Positions 25,453-35,529 of a stretch of DNA of 64,000 nt are shown in pieces; the first letter of the stretch is position 1, and each line of letters opens with the position of its first letter. A program made the translations under genes and the position numbers. This DNA comes from Candidatus Thermochlorobacteriaceae bacterium (GTDB taxonomy: Bacteria; Bacteroidota; Chlorobiia; Chlorobiales; Thermochlorobacteraceae), in contig JAJUFC010000001.1 in the NCBI GenBank assembly GCA_029263855.1, positions 310,001 to 374,000 on the forward strand. Reading direction: 5' to 3'. A model generated the notes under the pieces. That model searched no databases, had not been told where the DNA came from, and saw nothing but the letters and a program-made list of their open reading frames with translations.

Positions 25453-28041
25453 ATGAGGGACGATTTTAGAGACATTTTCTTCGAAACCGCGCAGTCGGGC
25501 TTGCTTGATGAACTAGCAAAAACATTGCCGCAGGCTGCGTCAAGTGCGACTCAATACGATGCGCCGATTGATTCACAGTTGCCCGTCTTGCCGCTCAGAA
25601 ACACGGTTCTTTTCCCCGACATTGTGATGCCTGTTAGCATTGGACGAAAAAAATCCATTGCGCTGCTCGATGCGCTTGGCGACAAAAAATTCATTGCCTT
25701 CGTTACACAAGCCGATTCCAATATCGATGAACCCTCCGAAGATGACCTTTTCCGATTGGGAACGGTCGGGCGTGTGCTCAAAATTCTGCGAATTCCTGAC
25801 GGAAGCGCAAACCTAATCGTGCAAGGCGTTAAGCGCGTGCGGTTGGAAAAGTTCATACAAACCGAGCCGTTTTTCGTGGCGGAAACATCCATCATCGCCG
25901 ATGAATTGAGAGCCGTCTCACAACTCGATGCCTATTCACGAAGCATCAAACAACTGGCGTCAAAAGTCGTCGAACTTTCTCAAAATATTCCCAATGAAGC
26001 AAGCTACGCCATTCAAAACATCGACAATCCGACGTTTTTAATTCACTTCATTTCCTCAAACCTCAATGTAACGGCGATTGAAAAGCAAGAACTGCTCGCG
26101 CTCAGCTCCATCGAGGTGCGTGCCGAAAAACTCATCGACCTTCTCACGAAAGAAATTCAAGTGTTGGAACTTTCCAATCAAATCCAAACCAAAGTGAAAA
26201 TGGATATGGATAAAGCCCAACGCGAATTTTTCTTGCGCCAACAGCTCAAAACCATTCAAACAGAACTCGGTGAGTATGACGGGCAAATGCAAGACATGAT
26301 GAAGCTGCGCGAACTGCTTGCTAAAAAACAACTGCCCGACGACCTTCGCACACAACTCGACAAAGAAATCGATAAACTCTCGCGTATTCCACAACTCTCT
26401 CCTGATTACGCCGTTACGCGCAACTATCTCGACACGATTCTCGCGCTTCCGTGGGGAACTTACACTAACGCCAAAATCAATCTGCGTGAAGCCGAGCGCA
26501 TTTTGAACGCCGACCACTACGGACTCGAAAAAGTCAAAAAGCGAATCTTGGAATACCTCGCCGTCTTGAAGTTGAAATCAAACATGAAAGCCCCGATTTT
26601 GTGCTTCGTCGGTCCGCCCGGCGTCGGCAAAACCTCGCTCGGAAAATCCATCGCGAAATCGCTCGGCAGAACCTTCGTCAGAATCTCGCTCGGCGGGGTG
26701 AGAGATGAAGCGGAAATTCGCGGACACCGCAAAACCTACATCGGCGCGATGCCCGGTCGCATCATTCAAGGCTTGAAAAAAGCGGGAACCAGCGACCCTG
26801 TGTTCATGCTCGACGAAATCGATAAACTCGGCAACGACCATCGCGGCGACCCAAGCTCCGCCTTGCTCGAAGTTTTAGACCCGTCTCAAAATCACACGTT
26901 CAGCGACCACTATCTCGAGATTCCTTACGACCTCTCACGGGTGATGTTCATCGCAACTGCAAATACGCTCGAAACCATTCCGCACGCCCTTCGCGACCGA
27001 ATGGAAGTCATCACTATCAATGGCTACACCGAATTCGAGAAAATGCACATCGCAAAAGAATACCTCATTCCAAGACAAATGGAAGAGCACGGCATTCTCA
27101 AAGGTCAAGTTGAAATCGACGACGACGCGGTCAGCAAAATCATCAACGCTTATACGCGAGAAGCAGGCGTAAGAAATTTAGATAGAGAACTTGCAAGCGT
27201 GTGTCGAAGCATCGCGATGGATATTGCCCTTCACCTCGATGAAGATGAAGGCAAACCGATTGAGCCAATCCGAGTAACGAGCGATTCGCTCAAAAAGTAT
27301 TTGGGATTAGAAAAGTTCTTCCCTGAAGTCGACGAGCCTGTGTTGATTCCGGGCGTCGCTGTTGGCTTGGCTTGGACGCCTGCGGGTGGAGATATTCTCT
27401 TCATTGAATCCACCGTAACCAAAGGAAGCGGACGCTTAATTCTCACAGGGCAACTCGGCGAAGTGATGAAAGAATCAGCGCAAGCCGCGCTGTCGTATTT
27501 GAAATCGTGTGCAGACTACTTCCGCATTCCCGATGAAGCCTTCCGATATTGGGACGTGCATCTGCACATTCCACAAGGTGCAATTCCAAAAGATGGACCG
27601 TCGGCGGGCGTTACGATTTTAACCTCGCTTGCTTCGATATTCACTCAACGCAATGTGAAAGGCGGAATTGCCATGACGGGCGAAATTACGTTGCGCGGAC
27701 ATGTGCTTCCTGTCGGCGGCATCAAAGAAAAAGTGCTTGCGGCAAAGCGTGCGGGCATCGCTGAAATTTTACTGCCCGAAAAAAATCGCAACGATATTTT
27801 GGACATCCTTGAAACAAATAAAAGTGCCTTAGAAGGAATGATGTTCAGTTACTTCAGCACGATGGACGACCTCATCGACCACGCCCTCGAGCCCATCGCA
27901 CCCGAAGAAGCAGAACGCCGCTATCGCGGATTAGAGCCGACCGACGTCCCTCCAACTTATTCGGAAGAAGAAGAGCAGAAGGATAAACAACGCGAGCCGC
28001 TTGCCGCCAAAAAAGGCGATATGATGATTAAGTTTTACTGA
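25453..28041 (+). CDS. lon: ATP-dependent protease Lon (La)
   Basis: 862 residues from the ATG at 25453; a frame open from 25363 has no family similarity before [13 protein letters not shown]. It degrades misfolded and regulatory proteins. The substrate-binding N-domain starts at [19 protein letters not shown]. The AAA+ Walker A is [15 protein letters not shown] (~387) with Walker [10 protein letters not shown]. The Ser-Lys dyad is seen in [10 protein letters not shown] (Ser ~717) and the GGIKEK motif (Lys ~758-760). It is followed after 3 bp by hisF, an unusual pairing that suggests read-through. Confidence 0.97.
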   Translation: MRDDFRDIFFETAQSGLLDELAKTLPQAASSATQYDAPIDSQLPVLPLRNTVLFPDIVMPVSIGRKKSIALLDALGDKKFIAFVTQADSNIDEPSEDDLFRLGTVGRVLKILRIPDGSANLIVQGVKRVRLEKFIQTEPFFVAETSIIADELRAVSQLDAYSRSIKQLASKVVELSQNIPNEASYAIQNIDNPTFLIHFISSNLNVTAIEKQELLALSSIEVRAEKLIDLLTKEIQVLELSNQIQTKVKMDMDKAQREFFLRQQLKTIQTELGEYDGQMQDMMKLRELLAKKQLPDDLRTQLDKEIDKLSRIPQLSPDYAVTRNYLDTILALPWGTYTNAKINLREAERILNADHYGLEKVKKRILEYLAVLKLKSNMKAPILCFVGPPGVGKTSLGKSIAKSLGRTFVRISLGGVRDEAEIRGHRKTYIGAMPGRIIQGLKKAGTSDPVFMLDEIDKLGNDHRGDPSSALLEVLDPSQNHTFSDHYLEIPYDLSRVMFIATANTLETIPHALRDRMEVITINGYTEFEKMHIAKEYLIPRQMEEHGILKGQVEIDDDAVSKIINAYTREAGVRNLDRELASVCRSIAMDIALHLDEDEGKPIEPIRVTSDSLKKYLGLEKFFPEVDEPVLIPGVAVGLAWTPAGGDILFIESTVTKGSGRLILTGQLGEVMKESAQAALSYLKSCADYFRIPDEAFRYWDVHLHIPQGAIPKDGPSAGVTILTSLASIFTQRNVKGGIAMTGEITLRGHVLPVGGIKEKVLAAKRAGIAEILLPEKNRNDILDILETNKSALEGMMFSYFSTMDDLIDHALEPIAPEEAERRYRGLEPTDVPPTYSEEEEQKDKQREPLAAKKGDMMIKFY

Positions 28042-28044
28042 TTC

Positions 28045-28800
28045 ATGCTCGCCAAACGCATTATTCCTTGTCTCGATGTCAAAGATGGGCGCGTCGTCAA
28101 AGGCGTGAATTTTGAATCGCTCAAAGATGCGGGCTCCATTTTAGAACAAGCCCGTTTTTACAACGCTGAACTCGCCGACGAACTCGTCTTTCTTGATATT
28201 TCCGCTTCAATCGAATCACGCAAGACGACGCTCGAGGAAGTCCGCAAAGTCTCCGAAGAAGTCTTTATTCCGCTGACGGTAGGGGGCGGAATCCGAACAT
28301 TAGACGACGCACGACAAGCCTTTCTGCACGGTGCCGATAAAGTCTCGCTCAATACTGCCGCTGTCCAAACGCCAACTCTCATCACTGAATTGGCGGAACG
28401 CTTCGGCGCGCAAGCCGTTGTCGTTGCCATCGACATCAAGCGCGTAGGTCATCACTATGAAGTCTTTACGCATTCAGGCAAAATGCCAACAGGATTGGAC
28501 GCGCTTCAATGGGCGCGAAAAGTCGTTGAACTCGGCGCGGGCGAAATTCTTCTTACCAGCATGGATAAAGACGGCACGCAATCGGGCTATGACTTAGAAA
28601 GCCTGCGATTGATTTCAACATCGGTTTCTGTGCCCGTCATTGCATCAGGCGGCGCAGGAAACCTGACGCATCTCAAAGAAGCCTTCACCGAAGGCTCCGC
28701 AGACGCCGCACTCGCCGCCTCCATCTTTCACTATCGCCAATACAGCATCATTGAAGCCAAACGCTATCTTGCGCATCACGGAATTGAAGTGAGATTGTAG
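28045..28800 (+). CDS. hisF: Imidazole glycerol phosphate synthase cyclase subunit
   Basis: 251 residues, the usual size. A beta/alpha barrel that uses ammonia from HisH to close the imidazole ring in histidine synthesis. [20 protein letters not shown] holds the first catalytic Asp, VVVAIDIKR the second. Phosphate-binding loops are GGGIRTLDD and [11 protein letters not shown]. hisH and the rest of the pathway are not nearby. It starts 3 bp after lon. Its stop codon lies at a 14-bp tandem duplication. Confidence 0.97.
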   Translation: MLAKRIIPCLDVKDGRVVKGVNFESLKDAGSILEQARFYNAELADELVFLDISASIESRKTTLEEVRKVSEEVFIPLTVGGGIRTLDDARQAFLHGADKVSLNTAAVQTPTLITELAERFGAQAVVVAIDIKRVGHHYEVFTHSGKMPTGLDALQWARKVVELGAGEILLTSMDKDGTQSGYDLESLRLISTSVSVPVIASGGAGNLTHLKEAFTEGSADAALAASIFHYRQYSIIEAKRYLAHHGIEVRL

Positions 28801-28813
28801 AAGTGAGATTGTA
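28786..28813. repeat. 14-bp tandem duplication over the hisF stop codon
   Basis: GAAGTGAGATTGTA occurs twice in direct succession (28786-28799 and 28800-28813). The first copy encodes the last residues of HisF and the start of its stop codon. Confidence 0.85.
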
Positions 28814-28889
28814 ACACGAGCAAGAATTACTGCAAGAAAATTCATCGTCAAAGCGTAAGTTTCCGATTCACGATTCACAATAATTGCAA

Positions 28890-30146
28890 ATGAAACCGAT
28901 TGAATTTACCGAGTTTGATTTAGAGAATGGACTGCATTGCATCGTTCATGAAAACCATGCCACGCCGATTGTAACCGTAGATGTGTGGTATCACGTCGGC
29001 TCGAAAAACGAAGAGGAAACGCGCACAGGATTTGCCCATCTCTTTGAGCATTTGATGTTTCAAGGTTCAAAGCACGTCGGCAAAACTGAGCATTTCAGTT
29101 ATGTGCAAGATGCAGGCGGCACGCTCAACGGCTCAACCAACTTTGACCGCACGAATTACTACGAAACCCTTCCCGCGAATCAACTTGACTTAGCACTTTG
29201 GCTTGAATCGGACCGCATGATGAGCCTGAACGTCAATGAAGAAAATTTTGAGAATCAACGAAGCGTGGTGATAGAAGAGCGACGGCAACGCTACGACAAC
29301 GCGCCCTACGGCAGAGTGTCCGAAGAACTGCATAAACGTGCTTATAGAACTCACCCGTATCGATGGATTCCGATTGGTTCAATCCAACACTTGCAAGCGG
29401 CATCGGTCGCCGATGCACAACGATTCTTTAAGACGTTTTACGCGCCGAATAACGCCACGCTCGTCATTTCGGGCGACGTGGCGACAAAACAAGCACGCGA
29501 AAAAATTGAAACATACTTTGCCAACATTCCCCGCAATGGCGAAGTGCCCAGACCAAAAAACGAAGATTTGCCGCTCACCGAAGAAATCCGCGAGACCTTC
29601 CACGACAACATCGAACTGCCCGCCATTTTCATGGCCTATCGCATTTGCAACGCCGTATCAAAAGATGCCGATGTGCTCGATGTAATCAGCACGATTTTGA
29701 GCGACGGACGCAGCTCACGTTTCTACCGTAACCTTGTTCACGAACGTCGGTTGGCGCAATCCGTCTCAACGCATGCCTCTGCTAATGAGCACGACGGACT
29801 ATTTCACTTCAGTTTAGTCGCGCCACAGACAACGCCGCTTGCCGAACTTGAAAAACAGGTTGATGACGAATTACAAAAAATCATTGAAGGCGATATTACG
29901 GAATATGAATTGGAGAAAGCCAAGAACACGGCGGAAATGAACCTGACACGACGCTTTTCAAATAACTTCGGAGTTGCCGATTCGCTCGCCTATTTCCACA
30001 CCTTTTTCAAGAACGCCGATGAAATCAATCGCGAGTTTGAGCGGGTTGAAGCCATTACGCTCGATGATGTTCGGCGTGTGGCGAAAAAGTATTTCGGCGA
30101 AAAGCATCGCGTCGTCTTGCATTGGCTTCCGCGCTCAATGAAGTGA
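28890..30146 (+). CDS. M16-family zinc peptidase (PqqL/mitochondrial-processing type)
   Basis: 418 residues from the ATG at 28890. The inverted zinc motif HxxEH is seen in FAHLFEHLMFQG, with the partner glutamate expected ~75 residues on, in the FENQRSVVIEERR segment. The second M16 domain is present (FHDNIELPAIFMAYRI, then SSRFYRNLVHERRLAQSVS). No signal peptide is seen, so it is probably cytosolic, though related proteins are often exported. It is a single-unit form with both halves of one clamshell repeat. It lies before nuoM, with a 110-bp gap. Confidence 0.92.
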   Translation: MKPIEFTEFDLENGLHCIVHENHATPIVTVDVWYHVGSKNEEETRTGFAHLFEHLMFQGSKHVGKTEHFSYVQDAGGTLNGSTNFDRTNYYETLPANQLDLALWLESDRMMSLNVNEENFENQRSVVIEERRQRYDNAPYGRVSEELHKRAYRTHPYRWIPIGSIQHLQAASVADAQRFFKTFYAPNNATLVISGDVATKQAREKIETYFANIPRNGEVPRPKNEDLPLTEEIRETFHDNIELPAIFMAYRICNAVSKDADVLDVISTILSDGRSSRFYRNLVHERRLAQSVSTHASANEHDGLFHFSLVAPQTTPLAELEKQVDDELQKIIEGDITEYELEKAKNTAEMNLTRRFSNNFGVADSLAYFHTFFKNADEINREFERVEAITLDDVRRVAKKYFGEKHRVVLHWLPRSMK

Positions 30147-30187
30147 GGAAGGCGGTTGCGAGAGTTTGGTTGCTTTTGGAAATTCCG

Positions 30188-30219
30188 TTTCACCCGACGC
30201 TGAAATTTTCTTACCTTTG
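30188..30219 (+). promoter_or_regulatory. Bacteroidota-like promoter candidate before nuoM
   Basis: TACCTTTG (30212-30219) fits the -7 consensus TAnnTTTG, with a weak upstream partner TTTC (30188-30191) 20 nt before it. The nuoM start codon is 37 bp downstream. Confidence 0.3.
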
Positions 30220-30256
30220 TGCCGATTGTTCTTAGAAGTTAAATACACTCTCCAAA

Positions 30257-31774
30257 ATGGGCAGTACTCTTCTCAGTCTCACCATCTTTTTTCCAATTCT
30301 ATTCGGCATTCCGCTGTTGTTTTTCAACCGTGAAAAAGTTGCGATTACAAAAAGTTATGCTTTTGCAGTCTCGCTTTTGGCGTTTGTGATGGCGGCATCG
30401 ATGCTACTCAATTTTGACCCATCGCAGGGCGTTCAGTTTCAGCACGTCGCGCTCGAAGCATGGCTTGGCGAGGGAGCGGACGTGAAATATGTGGTTGGAC
30501 TTGACGGCGTTTCCGTGTTGCTCTTTGCGTTCAGCGCGCTAGTTTTTCCTCTGGTTATTCTTGGCACTTGGACAAGTGTTCAGAAAAACGTGAGAGAGCA
30601 TCTCTTTTTTTTGCTTACGCTTGAGACTTGCATTCTCGGCATATTTTCCGCGCTCGACCTTTTCCTTTATTACATTTTTTGGGAGGCGATGCTCATTCCG
30701 ATGTATTTCCTCATCGGCATTTGGGGCGGGGCGAATCGTGCTTTTGCCGCGACAAAATTTTTCATCTACATGCTCACCGCGTCGCTCATCATGTTGATTG
30801 GGATTATTTACATCGGCATTCGCGGGGCTGACCTCAACGGCGGCATTTTCACGACCGATTATCAAAAGGTGTTGATGCTCGATTTGCCGTTCTCGGTTCA
30901 AGCCATTTTGTTTTGGCTCTTCGCGATTAGTTTTTTCGCTAAAGCCCCGTTGTTCCCGCTTCATACGTGGCTTCCCGAAGTCTATGCAGAGTCGCCCGTT
31001 TCCGCTATTGTTACAGGCGTTTTGCTCAAAATGGCGACCTACGCGCTCATTCGTTTCAATGTGGGCTTGTTTCCAGAGGCATCGGCATATTTTTCAACGC
31101 TCATTGTCGTGCTCTCGATTGTCTCCATCATTTACGGCGCGGCGATTGCACTCGTTCAAAAAGAAATGCGTCGCGTGCTCGCGTATTCCTCTATCAGCCA
31201 CTTAGGATTTTTAACGCTCGGCATTTTCGCTTTCACCGAAGAGGCGATGCAAGGCGCGATTCTACAAATGGTCAATCACGGACTTTCAACAGGGTTGCTG
31301 TTCATGCTGGTCGGATTTTTGTATGAACGCCGAAACACCGATAGGCTCTCGGATTATGGCGGATTGAAAAAAGTGATGCCGCTTGGCGCAATGTTCTTCA
31401 CGATTGCGATGCTTTCGTCGATTGGGCTTCCGGGATTGAACGGATTTGTGGGCGAGTTTTTGATTCTCGTCGGCGCGTTCAAGTCGCCGATTTTGCAGAA
31501 CGGAACGTTCGCTGTTTTGGGCGCAATCGGCGTGATTCTTTCCGCCGTTTATATGCTTCCGATGTTTCAAAAAGTTTTCTTAGGAGAATTAACGAGCGAC
31601 GACAATCGGCGCATTTCCGATTTGAACCTTCGCGAAAGCACAGTTGCGGTCGTGTTCGTGATTTTGATTGTCTGGATTGGCATTGCGCCGAATCCATTCC
31701 TCAAACTCTCTGAAAAAAGCACGGCGAGCGTGATTGAAAAAGTTCAACAAAACTCGTCGCTTTCCATCAAGTAG
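30257..31774 (+). CDS. nuoM: NADH-quinone oxidoreductase subunit M
   Basis: 505 residues, about fourteen membrane helices. One of the three antiporter-like proton-pumping subunits of complex I. Conserved parts are the helix-5 glutamate region YYIFWEAMLIPMYFLIGIWG, the lysine/His channel FFAKAPLFPLHTWLPEVYAE, and AYSSISHLGFLTLGIFAF. nuoN follows after 26 bp, but nuoL and all other nuo genes are absent upstream, where an M16 peptidase gene lies. The pair therefore appears cut off from the rest of the operon. Confidence 0.96.
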   Translation: MGSTLLSLTIFFPILFGIPLLFFNREKVAITKSYAFAVSLLAFVMAASMLLNFDPSQGVQFQHVALEAWLGEGADVKYVVGLDGVSVLLFAFSALVFPLVILGTWTSVQKNVREHLFFLLTLETCILGIFSALDLFLYYIFWEAMLIPMYFLIGIWGGANRAFAATKFFIYMLTASLIMLIGIIYIGIRGADLNGGIFTTDYQKVLMLDLPFSVQAILFWLFAISFFAKAPLFPLHTWLPEVYAESPVSAIVTGVLLKMATYALIRFNVGLFPEASAYFSTLIVVLSIVSIIYGAAIALVQKEMRRVLAYSSISHLGFLTLGIFAFTEEAMQGAILQMVNHGLSTGLLFMLVGFLYERRNTDRLSDYGGLKKVMPLGAMFFTIAMLSSIGLPGLNGFVGEFLILVGAFKSPILQNGTFAVLGAIGVILSAVYMLPMFQKVFLGELTSDDNRRISDLNLRESTVAVVFVILIVWIGIAPNPFLKLSEKSTASVIEKVQQNSSLSIK

Positions 31775-31800
31775 TATCACTCCAAATTCGTTCGTTTATT

Positions 31801-33231
31801 ATGGCACTTCACGATTTATTGCTCGCTCTTCCCATCACCTTCGCTACACTTTGGACAATTTTACTTATCGTGGTTGAAGCAACCGCAAAGCGCGCACAAC
31901 TGACCTTTTCACTGACGAGCGTCGGCTTTTTGATTTTAATTACGATGATGCTCTTTCCGAGCGAGCAAGGGTATGCCTTCGGGGAAATGTTGCGCCTCTC
32001 GCCCTATTCGCAATTTGCAAATTTCGTCTTCGCGCTTTCAGGATTGCTGGTGATTACGCTCTCACAGAGCTACCTCGCCAAAGAGAACATTCACTTCGGC
32101 GAGTATTACATCATCGTTTTTATTGCGACGCTGGGCATGATGCTCATGGCGAGTGCGGCACACATGGTGGTGCTGTTTATCGGGCTGGAAATTATGTCGA
32201 TTGCGCTTTATGTGCTGGCGGGCATTATGCGCAAAGACCTTCGCGCCAACGAAGCGGCGATGAAATACTTTTTGCTCGGCGCGTTCTCGTCAGGATTTTT
32301 CCTTTATGGCATTTCGCTCATTTACGGTGCGACGGGCGAGATGACGCTGTTCAAAATCGGAATTTACTTGCAAGAAAATAGCGCAACATCGCTCTTTTGG
32401 ATTGGGCTGTCGCTGATGATGGTCGGATTTTTGTTCAAAATTTCGGCGGTGCCATTTCACCAATGGACGCCTGATGTGTATGAAGGCTCACCAACGCCGT
32501 CGACGGCACTGATGTCGACCGCCTCCAAAGCGGCGGCATTCACGGCACTCATCACCGTTGTGCTGAATGTCTCTTCTCAAACGGAGAATAACTCGAATTG
32601 GATTTTCGCACTCTCAACCATTGCCGTGTTGACAATGGTGGTGGGAAATATCGCCGCGCTTTCACAGGATAATTTGAAGCGAATGTTGGCGTTCTCGTCG
32701 ATTGCACATGCGGGCTATATGCTTGTGGGCATTGTTGCAGGAAGCGATGCGGGCTATAGCGCGGTGCTTTACTACGCGCTCGTTTATTCGCTGATGAACA
32801 TCGGCGCGTTCGGCGTGATTGCGCTCATCGAGCAGCAGCGAGAACTGACAAGTGCGTCGGATTATGCAGGATTGTTCAAAGAGAAACCGCTTCTTGCAGG
32901 TGTGATGGCACTCTTTATGCTCTCGCTAACGGGCATTCCGCCGTTTGGTGGGTTTATCGGAAAGTATAAACTCTTCGCCGCCGCCGTTGAAAGTGGCTTA
33001 TCGTGGCTGGCGGTGGTCGGCGTGCTTGCCAGTGCGGTGTCGGCGTATTACTACTTGCGCGTTGTGGTTTTTATGTTCATGCGCGAGCCGCAAGCGGAAA
33101 ATCAATTCGAGGGCGTTGTGCTTAATCCGACGCTCGTTTTGATTGCGCTTCTCGTTTTTCTGCTTGGAATTTTCCCGACAGGCATGCTTCGCTTTGCAGG
33201 TGAGGCAATGAAGTTTGCGTTCAATATGTGA
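31801..33231 (+). CDS. nuoN: NADH-quinone oxidoreductase subunit N
   Basis: 476 residues with about fourteen helices, homologous to NuoM and lying 26 bp downstream of it. Conserved parts are VVLFIGLEIMSIALYVLAG (key glutamate in helix 5), KISAVPFHQWTPDVYEGSP and AFSSIAHAGYMLVGIVAG. It ends convergently with ddl. In Chlorobiota complex I usually lacks the NADH-input module, so the electron donor may be ferredoxin; this window cannot settle that. Confidence 0.96.
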   Translation: MALHDLLLALPITFATLWTILLIVVEATAKRAQLTFSLTSVGFLILITMMLFPSEQGYAFGEMLRLSPYSQFANFVFALSGLLVITLSQSYLAKENIHFGEYYIIVFIATLGMMLMASAAHMVVLFIGLEIMSIALYVLAGIMRKDLRANEAAMKYFLLGAFSSGFFLYGISLIYGATGEMTLFKIGIYLQENSATSLFWIGLSLMMVGFLFKISAVPFHQWTPDVYEGSPTPSTALMSTASKAAAFTALITVVLNVSSQTENNSNWIFALSTIAVLTMVVGNIAALSQDNLKRMLAFSSIAHAGYMLVGIVAGSDAGYSAVLYYALVYSLMNIGAFGVIALIEQQRELTSASDYAGLFKEKPLLAGVMALFMLSLTGIPPFGGFIGKYKLFAAAVESGLSWLAVVGVLASAVSAYYYLRVVVFMFMREPQAENQFEGVVLNPTLVLIALLVFLLGIFPTGMLRFAGEAMKFAFNM

Positions 33232-33270
33232 AGTGAATGCGTTGCGCCATTTCTTGCTAACCGAGTAGAA

Positions 33271-34353
33271 TTACACCACTCGATTCCGGCTCCGTTCCTT
33301 GAAGCGTTCAAAGGCAAGCTCGATGAGCCGTGAGACAAGTTCAGAATACGACAAGCCCGCCGCCAGAAACATTTTCGGATACATGCTAATTGAGGTGAAG
33401 CCGGGTATCGTATTGATTTCGTTGATGAAGAGTTTGTTCGTCTCTTTTTCCAAGAAGAAATCCACGCGCGCCATGCCTTCACCATTTACGGCTTTGAACG
33501 CCGTTATCGCTTGCTTCTGCACTTCATTGCTGATGCGTTTCGGCAGTTCGGCAGGAATGAAGAGTTTAGAATCGCTTTTAATGTATTTAGCTTCGTAATC
33601 GTAAAATTCATTGCACGGCACGATTTCACCGACGACGGAGGCTATCACTTCTTCATTTCCCAAAACGCCCACTTCTAATTCTCGAACGTTCAACCCCTGT
33701 TCGATTAAAAGCTTTCGGTCGTAAAGTGCCGCAAGTTTGAGTGCGTCTTCAAGTTGCGTTCGTTTTTTGCATTTTGAAATGCCGACCGATGAGCCAAGAT
33801 TGGCAGGTTTGACGAACATCGGATATGAGAGCGCTTTTTCACATCGCTTGACCACAGGATTCACATTTGCTTCCACTTCGTTGCGAAATCCAACAACATA
33901 ACTCACAACATTTAATCCCGCCTCTTTGAAAGTTGCTTTTGCGGCGGCTTTATCCATCGTGAGTGCAGAAGCCAAAACGCCATTTCCGACGTAGGGCACG
34001 TTCATCATTTCAAGCAACCCCTGCACTGTGCCGTCTTCGCCAAAGGTGCCGTGCAGAACGGGAAAGGCGATGTCGATTTTTGAGAAGTCGAACTTAAATT
34101 CGCCTTTAAGCTTTGCGATGCGCAATTTTTCTTTTTCGAGAACGTCAGGATTTTTTATCAACGCTTCGTAGTTTTTTTCTAACACAGAGCGCGAGGCGGA
34201 TTCATTGAGCCATTTGCCCTCGCGTGTGATGTAGATGGGAAGCAGATTGAACTGTTTAGAATTGACAGCGGCGGCAACGGAGCGTGCGGAAATGATTGAA
34301 ATTTCGTGTTCGCCGCTTCGTCCGCCGAAAAGCAGAGCCAGTGTTTTTTTCAT
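33271..34353 (-). CDS. ddl: D-alanine--D-alanine ligase
   Basis: 360 residues. It makes the D-Ala-D-Ala end of the peptidoglycan stem peptide. The start LALLFGGRSGEHEISIISA is the classical Ddl signature. Others are FPVLHGTFGEDGTVQGLLEM, the ATP-grasp loop MFVKPANLGSSVGISK and the metal-binding FINEINTIPGFTSISMYP. It stands alone, transcribed opposite to both neighbours. The 131-bp gap to sdhC carries both promoters; TTGCAC at 34402 and a short GCAC-AA-GTGC palindrome lie in it. Confidence 0.97.
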   Translation of the reverse strand: MKKTLALLFGGRSGEHEISIISARSVAAAVNSKQFNLLPIYITREGKWLNESASRSVLEKNYEALIKNPDVLEKEKLRIAKLKGEFKFDFSKIDIAFPVLHGTFGEDGTVQGLLEMMNVPYVGNGVLASALTMDKAAAKATFKEAGLNVVSYVVGFRNEVEANVNPVVKRCEKALSYPMFVKPANLGSSVGISKCKKRTQLEDALKLAALYDRKLLIEQGLNVRELEVGVLGNEEVIASVVGEIVPCNEFYDYEAKYIKSDSKLFIPAELPKRISNEVQKQAITAFKAVNGEGMARVDFFLEKETNKLFINEINTIPGFTSISMYPKMFLAAGLSYSELVSRLIELAFERFKERSRNRVV

Positions 34354-34484
34354 TGAATTGAGTAGAAAAAATGAAGCCCAAGATTAGCGAGAAAGCATGA
34401 GTTGCACAAGTGCTTTCAAATGTTTGATTCAAAATGTTATCTTGATTTCAATTTTAACCGACTTAAAGAAAGGAAGTAAGTAGT

Positions 34485-34925
34485 ATGCCTTCGATTGAAA
34501 ATCCCAAAACCGCCGCAAAACTCCCTTACGCCGCCACATTTCAAAACGCGATTCAACGGATTCTCTCTTACAACTGGCGCACCGGTATGTGGGCATGGAT
34601 TCTTCACCGCGGGAGTGGCATCGGCATGGTGATTTATCTAACCATTCACGTCTTTGGACTTCGCGCCCTATATGACCCCGTCCAATTTGATGCGCTGATG
34701 TCGACCTATCGCAGTCCGCTTTTCAAGATTGGCGAGTTTGCATTGCTGGCGATTGTAACTTATCACTCCATCAACGGCTTCCGAATTGTGATGGTGGATT
34801 TTCTTGGTTGGTCGCCGAAACAAAAGAAGATGTTTTATGCAACGCTCGCGCTTTCGGCGTTGATTATCTTGCTTGGCGGCTATCCGATTATTGCGCCGTA
34901 TTTCATCACGCCGTTCATTAAGTAA
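34485..34925 (+). CDS. sdhC: Succinate dehydrogenase/fumarate reductase cytochrome b subunit (SdhC-like)
   Basis: 146 residues, three membrane helices. The first conserved patch is AWILHRGSGIGMVIYLTIHV (SdhC signature with His), the second is YHSINGFRIVMVDF, whose His is the likely haem ligand. It anchors SdhA/SdhB to the membrane and passes electrons to or from quinone. A good ribosome-binding site (AAAGAAAGGAAG) precedes the ATG. SdhD starts 22 bp downstream. Confidence 0.9.
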   Translation: MPSIENPKTAAKLPYAATFQNAIQRILSYNWRTGMWAWILHRGSGIGMVIYLTIHVFGLRALYDPVQFDALMSTYRSPLFKIGEFALLAIVTYHSINGFRIVMVDFLGWSPKQKKMFYATLALSALIILLGGYPIIAPYFITPFIK

Positions 34926-34947
34926 TTTCAAACAAAGGAGTATCAAT

Positions 34948-35454
34948 ATGTCTGATAGAAGTGCAAAGAAAAGCGGGGCGTTCGGCTGGTTTATGCAACG
35001 CATTTCGGGCATCGTCTTGCTTGCCACGCTGATTGGTCACTTTTGGGTTCAACACATGCCGACCAATTATTTGGCTGACGAAAATGAATACCTTGCCATT
35101 CGCGAAGCCTACGCCGCTAAAAATCCTGAATACAAGAAAGCCGTTGAGGAAGGGTTAATTTCCGACCCGAAGTTCGGCGAACACATCATCACTTACGAAA
35201 AAGTAACAAAGCGTCTTTCTAATCCTCTTTGGAAAGTATTTGATATGCTGTTTTTGATTTTCGGCTTGTATCATGGATTTAACGGCATGCTCAACATCAT
35301 TGACGATTATGCCAAAAACAAAGGGGTTAAACTCACGCTTGTTGCGGTCTGTTGGATTCTTGCGATTTCGCTGTTCGTCGTCGGCACGCAAACTGTGTTG
35401 ACGGCAGGACCTTACAATCCGCCGAGTTTCAGTTTAAGCCATCTTTTGCCTTGA
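34948..35454 (+). CDS. sdhD: Succinate dehydrogenase membrane anchor subunit (SdhD-like)
   Basis: 168 residues from the ATG at 34948, which has a strong AAAGGAG site; the upstream frame to 34873 overlaps sdhC and is rejected. Three helices: QRISGIVLLATLIGHFWVQH, LFLIFGLYHGFNGMLNIIDD with a second likely haem-binding His, and a C-terminal helix. A ~60-residue soluble loop (YLADENEYLAIREAYAAKNP onwards) between helices 1 and 2 is longer than in proteobacterial SdhD. Together with SdhC it makes a two-protein, di-haem type anchor. Confidence 0.87.
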   Translation: MSDRSAKKSGAFGWFMQRISGIVLLATLIGHFWVQHMPTNYLADENEYLAIREAYAAKNPEYKKAVEEGLISDPKFGEHIITYEKVTKRLSNPLWKVFDMLFLIFGLYHGFNGMLNIIDDYAKNKGVKLTLVAVCWILAISLFVVGTQTVLTAGPYNPPSFSLSHLLP

Positions 35455-35529
35455 TGAATTTATCGTTGAGGTGAAGCGTTTCAGAATCGTAAATAGTTTT
35501 CATTCAAACTTAAATAGCAGTAAAGCATT

